From Tigriopus japonicus (taxonomy: Eukaryota; Arthropoda; Copepoda; Harpacticoida; Harpacticidae): a stretch of DNA of 64,000 nucleotides. The notes below the pieces were generated by a model. The model was not told the origin of the DNA. It searched no databases and saw nothing but the letters and a program-made list of their open reading frames with translations. This document shows positions 1 through 9,185 of this stretch, one piece after another; the first letter of the stretch is position 1, and the number at the start of each line of letters is the position of its first letter. The stretch is taken from assembly GCA_010645155.1 (NCBI GenBank), contig JAAGOF010000064.1:517341-581340 (forward strand), in the 5' to 3' direction. Both the position numbers and the translations under genes were made by a program.

Positions 1-602
1 CAGACCTACGCATTCTAAAGACATTTAAGTCCATGTTAGTGCAACATAATTTGGAGAGAGGGAAAATAAGATTACATTTTACAATACCCTAGCTGGGTGT
101 GTGATTTTCTTGCATTGCGTTTATGTTTATGATGGAACCAAAAATGATGATATTGGATTTTGTTTAGTCCTTCACATTTGCAATCAAAATTGGGATCAAG
201 TTTTTGGGCGGGCAGTACGTGTTTCAAAAACTCTTGAAGCCTTATACGTCGACACCAGAGACCTGGTATTGATGCCGACACCGAAAGCCCAAAAAGTTGG
301 TGTCAACACCATGGCACCGACACCGGCTTCTCGCCCACCCCTACTTCAACCCTACAAACGAAACGAACTTGTTTGGACACAACTCCATGGAAAACGTCCC
401 AGCCAAAGGTCAGCTGGGGCCTGAAAATTGTCCAACAAAATGATAGGCCTGTCTGCCCCAGCGTCTCCTCTCTGCCAACTCTGTGGGGTGACTACTAAAA
501 TGAGCTCGAAACCAGTGTTGCCTAGAAGGAGTTATATCATGGACTTCCAAGTAATCTCCAAGCTTGAACTTCATGATCTTCTCAAAAACTTCAAAACTCT
601 GT
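1..602. other. non-genic left edge
   Basis: No coding region is supported here. The only structure seen is a short segment at about 241-349 with repeated GGTGTCGG-like units (minus-strand sense), listed separately. Short open frames look random. Confidence 0.5.
241..349 (-). mobile_element. possible single end of a hAT-like element
   Basis: Read on the minus strand, this segment starts TAGGGGTGGGCGAG and continues with several copies of GGTGTCGG or its near-inverse (CCGACACC on the plus strand). That resembles the layout of the better hAT-like elements elsewhere in the window: a TAGGG terminus followed by an element-specific short motif. No second terminus and no target-site duplication was found, so it may be a solo or truncated end, or chance. 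Confidence 0.3.
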
Positions 603-610
603 ACAATGAG

Positions 611-1076
611 TAGGGGCGCAGATTTCAGGCAAATAAGATTTCATGCCCAAGGCTTGCTTTAAAGTTTATTTGCCATTTTTCATTTTATTTGCCATTTTTG
701 TGCAAATAATCACAAAATTTGTCGGTTTTTGGGCAAATCAATGCTAAAATTGTTTTTTGAGGGGAAAAAATAGGAAAAACAATTTTTTGCCCAAAATGTT
801 TTGTTTTAGGGATATATTGATTATTTAATAGAATAAAACTATTTTCTCTTAAATGTTCATACACTTACGTTTCAATTTATTGTTGGTGAAACATTATGCT
901 CATTTTCCGAATGTAGTGGCCAGTTTTGCTATATTTGGGTAAATTTTCGGGTCTATGTGCCATTTTATTTGCTATTTCTTGTTTTATATGCCATTTTAAT
1001 TGTCATTTTGGACGCGTTTTTTGCCACTTTTTGGGCCTAAAAGGCATGTTTTATTTGCCAGAAATCTGCGCCACTA
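611..1076. mobile_element. hAT-like non-autonomous element, 466 bp
   Basis: The element is bounded by an exact 8-bp direct repeat ACAATGAG (603-610 and 1077-1084). Its termini are inverted: the left end reads TAGGGGCGCAGATTTC and the complement of the right end reads TAGTGGCGCAGATTTC, with similarity continuing into GGCAAATAA. An 8-bp duplication with a TAGNG terminus is the hallmark of the hAT superfamily. The interior has repeated TTATTTGCCATTTT units, the same sequence as the inner edge of the TIR. No transposase is encoded, so movement would need a partner. Open frames inside are by-products of the repeats. Confidence 0.85.
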
Positions 1077-1084
1077 ACAATGAG

Positions 1085-3211
1085 AATTTAGTAACTTGGA
1101 CGAAGTTGCAAGAAAAAGATTACTTATTCCTTGTTTATTCAATTTGTTCATAGTTTATATTACAAGATACCCACGCTTACATCGATACTCTCTCGTTGAT
1201 CGTGGATTGGGAAGCTACCGACGAGCATTTTGATTTCCAGTACGATCAAATCAATTGCCTTCTTCTGTACAGTAAATTCAATTATTGACTACATCTTATT
1301 GTATTTTACGAGTACTATGTTACTTAATCTCATTTTTTGGAAATCTGATATTTTTTCGTTATATTATCTTTACCATAACATATTCTCTTTATACACATTT
1401 GGGAGTGCTCGGGTTGTCCGATACAATAAAAATGAGACTTTTCAGGTTGACTAATATTTCAATTTTCAGCTTGATCAAATGATGCCTTTTCAAACTAACG
1501 GACCGAAGAGAGCATAAAATAAATGTGCTCGACTTCTTGTGGTAAAACAATACCACAAGAGGCTATCTCTTTCACTTTCAGTAGGATTAGTACTAGGCTT
1601 CGAAAGAGCATCCCTTTTGAGTGTGTCTGTGACGTATGATTGAGCTTAGCGCAGCACGATCGGTCTCAAAAAAGGTTCACAACTAACGACTACAGTTATT
1701 TTAGAGCTTAAATTTGAAATACTTTACTTACCAAACAAGAGCAAAGTCTCATTGGTAGAAGAAAGCAATTGATTAGATTCCATGAGCTTCCTTAGATCCT
1801 ACTGGAAATCACAATTCTCATCACTGGCCTCCCACTCCAGGAACTCAGTGCCTCTTGCCTGAGGCAACCTGACATTTGTCTTTTAACTATATCCATCTGA
1901 AGCAGGGTCCCTGAAGAGATGCATTATGCTGATACAGTTTCATATTAGTTTACAAATAGATCCTTAAGCGAGAGCAACTCATGCACTCTTTTGGACACTT
2001 GTACTATACATCCACGCACGAAAAAAATCATTTTGAAACCAAATATGAAAATACCCATCGGAAAAAGACTGGCCAGTCTTTTTCCAGCTGGTTTACGTGA
2101 CGAATAGCCGATCTGTCCGGTCAAGGTTCAGACCGCTGTAAATTGCATCCAAATGAAATTTAGTTTGATTGATAAAGAGTCGTGGCGAAAGACATTTTGA
2201 CTCGTATCACATCAAGATATCATACTCTTAAAGAGGTTAGACCTTTCATCTTTGGTTTTCAAGCGTCAGTGGTAGATTCCATAGTTGGGGTTACTAGTAA
2301 CTGGTTGAGCATTTATTTCCATATTTGTGTGTGTGTCTTTAGCATAATCTTAAGGAGCCTCACAAAAAACCTCATAAAGCCTCTTTTGGGAAAAGAAAGA
2401 AGTATTTGCAATTTCAATTTTTGATTATTCTATTTTAAGCTAAGTTTCTAGTCCATTTTGCCGACGGAGCGTCAACGGAGTTTTGGGGATGCCTTATATC
2501 CCTTCTTTTAGTCTCTAGTCTTTGTATGTTTCCTCCATAACTTTTGGACCATTAAAGAACAGAAGTTGAGTTGGCTCATTGGGTTCACATAATATACCTG
2601 TTCGTAATACTGCATACATATTTCTGGAACTCCTTGAGGTTAGCTTTCCATACTAAAAGATCAATGACCTTCGTGGCCTTTTTCGTCGACGTAATGTCAC
2701 TCACTCCAACTCACTCCAACTTTCGAGTTCTTTTCACTGCAAGCAGTGCAGGCTAAAGGTAAGACAAAGGATAGTATTAAGCAAAGATCTGGAAAAGAAA
2801 TGTTTGTACTCCAGATGGCCCTCAAATTGTCTTTGCACCAGTCAGAATAATGTGATAGTGAATGTGTGCAACTAGACAAGGCTCCTTACTGAAGACAATG
2901 TGACAACAAAAAATACGACTAACAACCATTTATAACTAAAACTTCTCAAACCACAAACAACAATTTTTTTTTGGGCTCCCTGTCCAAACAAGTTAGACGT
3001 GTTTTCTCTTGTTCTCAATACATTTCAACTTTAAAAGTGAAATTACATCGGTTCTAGGACCGGTTCTACGCTAACTGGACAGGAAATAAGCCCTATAAGA
3101 CCTAAGCAAATTACAGGGGGATTCTAAAGCCTCAAGTAAAAAGTTAACGCCGATAAATCCCCAAGTCCAAAAGCAAGTCAAAAGCAAACAAGAAGTGTGA
3201 CCTCCTGAAAT
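1085..3211. other. non-coding stretch before the CR1-like element
   Basis: AT-rich DNA without a supported gene. A short tandem of ACTCACTCCA lies near 2698-2720. The last part probably contains the 5' untranslated region of the downstream retrotransposon, but I could not locate the true 5' end. Confidence 0.45.
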
Positions 3212-3994
3212 ATGAACGCAGATAAGAGCATCAATGAAGCGGGATGTGGAGAATGTAATAAATCGATGGTAAACGAGACCAAAAAAGTGGTATGCTGGGG
3301 ATGTGACCGTCCATTCCATCAAACAACCTCATGCTCTGGGATTCCCAAAGGAGCCCTATCCTACGTGCTAGGGCAGGCCATGTGGTTCTGCAAGGGCTGT
3401 GAGATACCATGCTCGAGGATGTTCAAGGGATTGTACGATGTTCAAACCCGGCTTGAAAGCGCAGAGCAAGCTATAAGCTCAAACGCCGAGAGAATTAAAA
3501 TCCTGGAGGAAACGCCCAACCCTTTTCACGAAACCATCACCGAACTAAGGCTCCGAGAAGATAAGAAATATAATGTAATGATAAAGGGATGTGTCGAAGC
3601 CACTGGGTTAACAAATGAAGAGAGGAAAAACCATGACCAGAATGCGATCCTTGATATCATCCGGGCCACAGGAGTTGACATATGTGAGAAAGATTGTCGA
3701 GTCGTCTATCGTATGGGTAGGAAAGAAAACGAAGTTACAAAGGGACGACCCAGGATGATACTCGTCGGACTGAGAGAAGCTACGATGAGAGACAAGATAC
3801 TAGAATGCGCCACAAACCTACGAAAGTCGGAGATCTACCACAAGATTTATATTGATCCAGATCTCACAAAAGCACAGATTCTGGACGACGAAGAAATGAG
3901 AAAGGAGGCGAAAAGACGATCGGATTCGGGAAACGGTTCGTGGAGGGTGGTAGGGAGGAAAGGTTCCGGAAAACTCGTCAGAATGAAAAACTAG
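3212..3994 (+). CDS. CR1-like ORF1 protein with PHD-like zinc finger
   Basis: A 260-residue protein starting at a true ATG. Residues 12-65 hold a Cys/His cluster (CGEC near residue 12, CWGC near residue 29, an HQTTSC segment, then CKGC) that fits a PHD-type zinc finger, as known in ORF1 proteins of CR1-group elements. A predicted helical stretch around residues 75-120 contains repeated Glu/Lys/Leu and may be a coiled coil. A more folded central part (YNVMIKG, RVVYRMGR) and a basic tail rich in Lys/Arg follow. In this family ORF1 acts as a nucleic-acid-binding chaperone of the retrotransposon RNP. It overlaps the ORF2 frame by at least 55 bases. The family assignment rests on position and zinc pattern, not on a search. 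Confidence 0.8.
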   Translation: MNADKSINEAGCGECNKSMVNETKKVVCWGCDRPFHQTTSCSGIPKGALSYVLGQAMWFCKGCEIPCSRMFKGLYDVQTRLESAEQAISSNAERIKILEETPNPFHETITELRLREDKKYNVMIKGCVEATGLTNEERKNHDQNAILDIIRATGVDICEKDCRVVYRMGRKENEVTKGRPRMILVGLREATMRDKILECATNLRKSEIYHKIYIDPDLTKAQILDDEEMRKEAKRRSDSGNGSWRVVGRKGSGKLVRMKN

Positions 3995-6747
3995 CACTTA
4001 AACTACTCTATTTCAACGCGAGATCGGTCCTCAATAAGATTAGTGACCTCCAAACTAGAGCAATAACGGAGAGACCAGACGTCATATTGATAACAGAATC
4101 GTGGACCCATAAAGATATCGCAGAGAAAGAATTAGCCATCCATGGATACAATGTGATCGACCGCAAAGACAGAACCGACACAAAGGCTGGACGTGGAGGT
4201 GGTCTCATCATCTATGCAAAATCAGACTTAATGGCTACACCTATGTCCATCTCCTCTTCCTTCAAACAGGTCTCTGGAGCTTCATGCCTCAATAAGAACA
4301 AACAAAAATTGCACATTTTCCTCATTTACCGCTCCCCAAATTCTATTGAAAAAAACGATGTAGATTTGAACAATTTTATAAAAACCATTCCGCCAAATTC
4401 GGTTGTAATTGGCGACTTCAATTACCCAGATATTCAATGGGAGCTTCTTAATGGTTCAAAATCTTCGACCGAATTCATAGACGCCACGCAGTCCTCGTTC
4501 CTCCAACAAAAAATTGATTTCCCTACCCACAGCGCTGGAAACATCCTGGACCTAGTCCTCACCAACCTTGACGAAAGTGCTTTGTCGGTTTCAGAGACAG
4601 CACCTCTTTCTAATAGTGACCACTGTGGAATAAGAGTCTGGGTTGAATTTAATTCCAAGGTCAAGAAGACCAATGAATTAATCAAAAATTACAAGACAAC
4701 TGATTGGACCAAAGTCCGCGACGTTCTAAACCGTGCAAGGTGGGACCATCAACACAATTCCGTGGAAGAGCAGTGGTTATTCATGAGACAAAATATTCGC
4801 AAAGCACATGAATCTATACCGTCTACCGTAAAAAGAGGAAAAATAGAACCACCCTGGATGACAAATGAAATCCGCCGGCTTTCAAGAAAAAAACAACGAA
4901 CCTGGAAAAGTAAGAAATTACGACCCGCTCCCCGAAAAGAAGAAAACTACAATGCAGCGCAAAAGCGTTTACGGCTGAAAATCAGGAAGCAACGCCATCA
5001 CTATGAGCTGAATTTGGCAAAAAATGCAAAACAAAACAAGAAGTCTTTTTATCAGTACATCAGTTCCAAAACCCACGGAAAGGTCATTCGATCCATAGAG
5101 GACGAGGATGGCGCTTTGGTTGAAGATGACCGAAGCAAGGCACAAGTATTAAACCACTATTTCTCGTCGATTTTTCATTCAACAGATCAAAAAAGAAATC
5201 GCCAAACCACACTAATGGTTGATGAAAATTCAATTTCTGATATACAGTTCACTTCTGAGGAAGTGAACAATGCCATTCATAACTTGAAGTGGAACTCAAC
5301 CTCCGGGCCCGATGAAATCAGCACGACCTTTCTCAAGCACGTCTCCTCGTCCCTCATCGAACCGCTAAAGGCCTTATTCCAACAAAGTCTCAACCTTGGA
5401 ATCGTCCCGATTTGCTGGAAAGATGCAAATGTCACTCCCATCTACAAAAAAGGATCAAAAATCAAAGCTAATAATTACCGACCCATATCCTTAACAAGTA
5501 ACATCTGCAAGTTAATGGAGGCCATTATCAAGCGACATATTTACGATTTCATGCAAATATCTGAAATCATTCCAAGCAACCAACACGGGTTCCTCCCACG
5601 GAGAAGCTGTGCCACTAACTTGATTCAATTCTTTAATCAAGTTACGGATGCGGTCAACAAACGAATCCCAGTAGATGTCATCTACTTCGACTTCAGGAAA
5701 GCCTTCGACCTCGTACCTCATGACAAGCTATTAGAAAAGCTGTACCATTTTGGGATCCAAGGAAACCTCTGGAAGTGGATCAAGGACTGGCTGTCGGGTC
5801 GACGTCAACGGGTGGTATTGAACGGAGAGTTCTCTGGTTGGAAAGGGGTGGGGAGTGGAGTCATCCAAGGAAGTGTTCTTGGGCCACTTCTCTTTCTTTT
5901 ATACGTATCTGACCTTCCCAAAACAATTAGAGCCCCTTCATTTATCAGCTCTTACGCCGACGACACGAAAATCGGGAGACCCATTCGGAGCGGAATGGAC
6001 CAATTTCTGCTCCAGAGCGACATCAATCGATTGTCCACCTGGGCAAAGAACAACGGGATGAGTTTTAACACGAGCAAATGCAAAGTGATCCATTTTGGCA
6101 GAAATAATCCAAAATTGAACTACTTCATAAACGATAGCCCAATAGAGGAGGTTACTAGTCATGAAGATCTTGGCATAGTGGTTCAAGACGACCTCAAATC
6201 ATCCCACCATGTCGCAAAGATCGTGAAGAAGGCCAACGCAGTGTTGGGACAAGTCAGGCGCTCTTTCCCCGTACGACGTCCGGAGGTAGTGGTTGACATC
6301 TACAAGGCGTTTGTTCGACCCCATCTTGAATTTATCGCTCCAGTGTGGAACCCTTGGCTAAGAAAGGATGTGGCTCTTATTGAGGGGGTCCAGAGGAGAG
6401 CAATACGTTTGATAAGCAACATGACTGGTACGTACGAAGAAAGACTCAGTCAATTGGGAATGACAACCCTCGAAACACGAAGAAGAAGAGGCGACGCCAT
6501 TCAAGTATTTAAACTCATGAAGGGAATGGACGACCTCGATTTCCGAGAACTTTTCTCCCACATAACGCACGGTATCTACACTAGACAAATGTCATCGAAC
6601 CACCTGACAATTCCGCATTCAAATCTGGAACTACACAGACATTTCTTCACATCTAGAGCAGCGAGGCTATGGAATGACCTCCCGCAAGCGGCAAAAGACT
6701 GCCAAACCATCAACTCGTTCAAAGCCTGGTTCGACGCAAACAATTAG
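3940..6747 (+). CDS. CR1-like ORF2: AP endonuclease and reverse transcriptase
   Basis: The open frame of about 935 codons encodes the replication protein of the element. Residues about 17-230 form an apurinic-type endonuclease with FNARSV, TES, GDFN and SDH motifs, so the catalytic residues are present. Residues about 470-740 form the reverse transcriptase, with FDFRKAFD near residue 582 and YADD near residue 672. The C-terminal part (RPHLEF, VQRRAIR, the RLWNDLP region) is typical of CR1/Jockey proteins. No RNase H or integrase is visible. The listed start codon is GTG and no ATG occurs in this frame until after the first endonuclease motifs. The frame lies -1 relative to ORF1, so expression probably depends on reinitiation or frameshifting. 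The exact start is uncertain. Confidence 0.9.
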   Translation: MEGGREERFRKTRQNEKLALKLLYFNARSVLNKISDLQTRAITERPDVILITESWTHKDIAEKELAIHGYNVIDRKDRTDTKAGRGGGLIIYAKSDLMATPMSISSSFKQVSGASCLNKNKQKLHIFLIYRSPNSIEKNDVDLNNFIKTIPPNSVVIGDFNYPDIQWELLNGSKSSTEFIDATQSSFLQQKIDFPTHSAGNILDLVLTNLDESALSVSETAPLSNSDHCGIRVWVEFNSKVKKTNELIKNYKTTDWTKVRDVLNRARWDHQHNSVEEQWLFMRQNIRKAHESIPSTVKRGKIEPPWMTNEIRRLSRKKQRTWKSKKLRPAPRKEENYNAAQKRLRLKIRKQRHHYELNLAKNAKQNKKSFYQYISSKTHGKVIRSIEDEDGALVEDDRSKAQVLNHYFSSIFHSTDQKRNRQTTLMVDENSISDIQFTSEEVNNAIHNLKWNSTSGPDEISTTFLKHVSSSLIEPLKALFQQSLNLGIVPICWKDANVTPIYKKGSKIKANNYRPISLTSNICKLMEAIIKRHIYDFMQISEIIPSNQHGFLPRRSCATNLIQFFNQVTDAVNKRIPVDVIYFDFRKAFDLVPHDKLLEKLYHFGIQGNLWKWIKDWLSGRRQRVVLNGEFSGWKGVGSGVIQGSVLGPLLFLLYVSDLPKTIRAPSFISSYADDTKIGRPIRSGMDQFLLQSDINRLSTWAKNNGMSFNTSKCKVIHFGRNNPKLNYFINDSPIEEVTSHEDLGIVVQDDLKSSHHVAKIVKKANAVLGQVRRSFPVRRPEVVVDIYKAFVRPHLEFIAPVWNPWLRKDVALIEGVQRRAIRLISNMTGTYEERLSQLGMTTLETRRRRGDAIQVFKLMKGMDDLDFRELFSHITHGIYTRQMSSNHLTIPHSNLELHRHFFTSRAARLWNDLPQAAKDCQTINSFKAWFDANN

Positions 6748-6829
6748 AACTGTCAATTTTTGCTTTTGAATTAACCTTAACCCCAATAGGTCTTCTTTAT
6801 AACCAACAGGTTCCTGAAGACTATTCAAA

Positions 6830-6853
6830 CATTATAACATTATAACATTATAA
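6830..6853 (+). repeat. (CATTATAA)3 terminal octamer repeat
   Basis: Three perfect tandem copies of CATTATAA close the CR1-like element. In this clade the octamers serve as the 3' end where target-primed reverse transcription begins. Confidence 0.85.
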
Positions 6854-6863
6854 CAAAAAGGAA

Positions 6864-7040
6864 GCCGGAGTGGCCGCGCGTACTAATGCGTTCTTTTAAG
6901 AGCCGAATGTAAGTGCTTACCCAGACGGGTTCGAATCCTGTTGGGGATCGGATTGAAGCTGTCGGGAGAAATCCTTGATTACAGGGAATCGCAATCCTTG
7001 TAGCGGTAGTAGAAAATTCGCAACCAATAAAACAAAAAAA
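6864..7040 (+). mobile_element. tRNA-derived SINE
   Basis: It begins GCCGGAGTGGCC, like the acceptor stem and D-arm of a type II tRNA. It contains a TTTTAAGAG segment where a Leu(UAA)-like anticodon loop would be, a long variable-arm-like stretch, and a perfect B box GGTTCGAATCC at 6928-6938. After the tRNA-like head comes an unrelated body (GGGATCGGATTGAAGCTG) and an A-rich tail ending near 7040. A copy of the same head and body on the opposite strand at 12021-12131 and a tail fragment at 8384-8457 show that it is a dispersed family, not a functional tRNA gene. The Leu origin is inference. Confidence 0.82.
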
Positions 7041-7042
7041 CC

Positions 7043-7729
7043 GTGGCATACGTTTCCTCAAAAGCAAACAGGGTGGCTGGATTCATTAGGAGGCTTTTTA
7101 CAACTTGGTGTCCAAGAGTTCTAATTAGACTCTTCAATACGTATGTTCGTTCGTCTTCTTTGGAATAGGGTTACCCGGTGTGGACCCCTATGTTCAAGGA
7201 AGATGTCATAGAACATGAAGCTGTTTTGCGCCGGTTCACAAAAGGGCTTCCTGGAGTGGATGGGCTACAATATTTCGAACGCCGCTGTAAGTTCGGTATC
7301 GAGTCCTTAGAACGCCGTGCGGAGAACAGTGAGTTGTTGTGGACCTTCAAACTTCTCAGGGGCCTTGTGACCGTGGAAGTCGGACAAAATAGAGACACGC
7401 CCTTTTATTACTTGAAGAACAAAATTCGCCGTGAAACGAGAGCGACATTAGCTGAACACCTCTGGATTCCCCAAGCTCGTTCCATCGCCAGGCAAAAAAT
7501 TTTTTTAATAAGAGTGATCACAAGTTGGAATGCCCTCCCTCTATTCTTGCGTTCGGAGACTTCGTTCCCTTCTTTCAAACGGCAGCTTAGCTTCTTTCAC
7601 GGCAATTTGCCAAATATTTCAAAATCATTGGCTTATTCAACCCCATCTATATCCATTTTACCTTTACTCCCCTATCAACCATTTCGTGTTGTTGGAGTGG
7701 TTTTAACAATAAACAAAAATAATCAATAA
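7043..7729 (+). pseudogene. decayed C-terminal fragment of a non-LTR reverse transcriptase
   Basis: In one frame from about 7043 the sequence reads like the end of a reverse transcriptase (KANRVAGFIRRLF, then RLFNTYVRSS), hits a TAG at 7166-7168, and continues as GYPVWTPMFKED with RRFTKGLPG and SWNALPLFLR. These are the segments that follow the RT core in CR1/Jockey ORF2; compare the equivalent VQRRAIR and RLWNDLP segments of the intact element upstream. The endonuclease and catalytic core are missing, so this is a 5'-truncated, stop-containing remnant of a different, older element. Confidence 0.78.
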
Positions 7730-8383
7730 GTAACTGGCCATATACAATAACTCCGCACCATAATATTTAAAAGTATTTTCTCGTTTCTCTTGTTTCAAGA
7801 AAAAAAGGCTACGTTTTGCCACAACGCCCATCTTTCAGTTGAAAAGTTTCAGTCAATCATCTCGCTCGGCGAACGAAGATAAAATATGATTTCTTAAGTA
7901 AATATTGAAAAGGGAAGACCTGATTGCACAAAACACTCAGTTCTTGGGATTTGGACCCAAAAAAGGAAAAAATTAAGACTTGATCAAATATGGCGACGGT
8001 CCCCTACTAAGACCCAAAATAGGTTTTACGGAGTTTCTTGCCTTTTGGAGTACCAATGTGGATCTCCAAAATTGGTAAAGACATATCCTTCCGGAAAGCA
8101 TCCTTTCTACTTCAATGATTTTTCACAGATGATTTAAAAAAGATAAAGTTACATCTATTATGCTCCACCCTGTAAATTCTACCAGGCGAGGATGTGGCAT
8201 CAGTTTTCACAACCGTAAGGAGTACTATCTTTAATGTGTCCTCTTCGTGATATTTTTGGCCAATCCTTGTTTCTTTCACCGAGGGGTCTCACGTTCTTTC
8301 ATACAAAAAGTGAAGAAACCCTGAAGGTGATTTGATACCTGTTATTAATTTTATGCAGTAACGTTAATGATTAACTTTCTCAA
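7730..8383. other. non-coding, nothing recognised
   Basis: AT-rich sequence, probably including the 3' untranslated part of the preceding reverse-transcriptase fragment. No supported gene or clear repeat boundary. Confidence 0.4.
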
Positions 8384-8457
8384 CAGGGAATTCCATTCCT
8401 TGCAACGGCAAAGAAAAAAAATCCGCAACCCAACCAAAACAAAATAAAAAAAATATG
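8384..8457 (+). mobile_element. 3' tail fragment of the tRNA-SINE family
   Basis: CAGGGAATTCCATTCCTTG, an AACGGCAAAG block and an A/C-rich tail match the last part of the SINE at 6864-7040 (CAGGGAATCGCAATCCTTG, then AGCGGTAGTAG and the tail). The tRNA-like head is absent, so it is a 5'-truncated copy. Confidence 0.6.
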
Positions 8458-8819
8458 CACGTTCTTTCCTCTCTCCAACTCATTTCACAAGTACATGCTC
8501 CTTCATTGACAATTGCACTCCTCTTGTGTATTCCACACACAAACTACCCCCAGACTTCTCAATTCTAGCTAAGCAGGCAGACCGCCGTGACAGTGCGGAG
8601 ATCCGTGACCTCTAGATGACGTAGGCTGTATTTTCTGAATTGACTCTGAGAATCGAACTTCAAAAAGGATATTTGCGTTACAAACACGGTGGCGCACTCT
8701 ATGACGTTCCTTATGAAACAATCATTTTTACCAATGTTGTTAGGTAATCCCTCATAGAGGGCGGTTTTGTCGACGTCAAAATTGAGATATCTCTATTTTA
8801 TTTATCTATGATTCCACAG

Positions 8820-9185
8820 AACCAACAACGTACATCGAGTCATTTGACCTCGCATCTGTCCAAGGGAACTGAAGCTCCTTCTGGCCAGAATGGGCAAAGT
8901 TTACCGGCTTCATCTCACCTCAGGGAGGATGGATCGGATGGCAGTTGTGGTCGGATTCCGGAAACTGGAGAGCGTATGACGAGGATGATGAAAAACCCTT
9001 CCTCCTCGTTTGGAATGCCTCGTTTGACAGTGGCTGACCAGATGAGATTGTTCCGCTACCAAAAGAACGGCAAGAACTACTTCGCTTCCTGCGGTATCCG
9101 TTTTGATGAGTCTTGTCGAGTGCTCTTTCCGTTTCTCTTCATGTGCTTCAACATATTCTATTGGTGGTACTATCTCTATCACTAA
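8820..9185 (+). CDS. last exon of a Cys-loop ligand-gated ion channel (partial)
   Basis: An acceptor at TCTATGATTCCACAG opens a phase-0 frame of 121 codons ending in TAA. The last 25 residues carry the fourth membrane segment of the pentameric GABA/glycine/glutamate-gated chloride channel family: FDESCRVLFPFLF, then FNIFYWWYYLYH, matching the usual pattern of acidic residue, Arg, FP, FN and YW. The part before it is a polar, Ser-rich stretch such as is found in the cytoplasmic TM3-TM4 loop, with a basic MTRMMKNPS segment. The extracellular ligand domain and TM1-TM3 are not recognisable upstream in the window and probably lie further left. Two other frames of this exon are open for short distances, so a frameshift cannot be wholly excluded. 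Subfamily is not assignable. Confidence 0.62.
   Translation, partial: NQQRTSSHLTSHLSKGTEAPSGQNGQSLPASSHLREDGSDGSCGRIPETGERMTRMMKNPSSSFGMPRLTVADQMRLFRYQKNGKNYFASCGIRFDESCRVLFPFLFMCFNIFYWWYYLYH

Larger units (their letters stand above)
3212..6853 (+). mobile_element. CR1-like non-LTR retrotransposon, apparently full coding length
   Basis: Two overlapping open frames (ORF1 zinc-finger protein, ORF2 endonuclease/reverse transcriptase) are followed about 80 bp later by three exact copies of CATTATAA at 6830-6853. A short octamer repeat instead of a poly(A) tail is characteristic of the CR1 clade of the Jockey group. Neither frame contains a premature stop, and the endonuclease and YADD reverse-transcriptase motifs are present, so the copy looks young. 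The 5' boundary and target-site duplication were not determined. A SINE and a second, decayed reverse-transcriptase fragment follow immediately. Confidence 0.88.

Noticed and set aside
6864..7040. Functional tRNA-Leu gene
   Set aside because: The head is followed by a SINE body and tail that recur elsewhere, and the acceptor stem is not closed.
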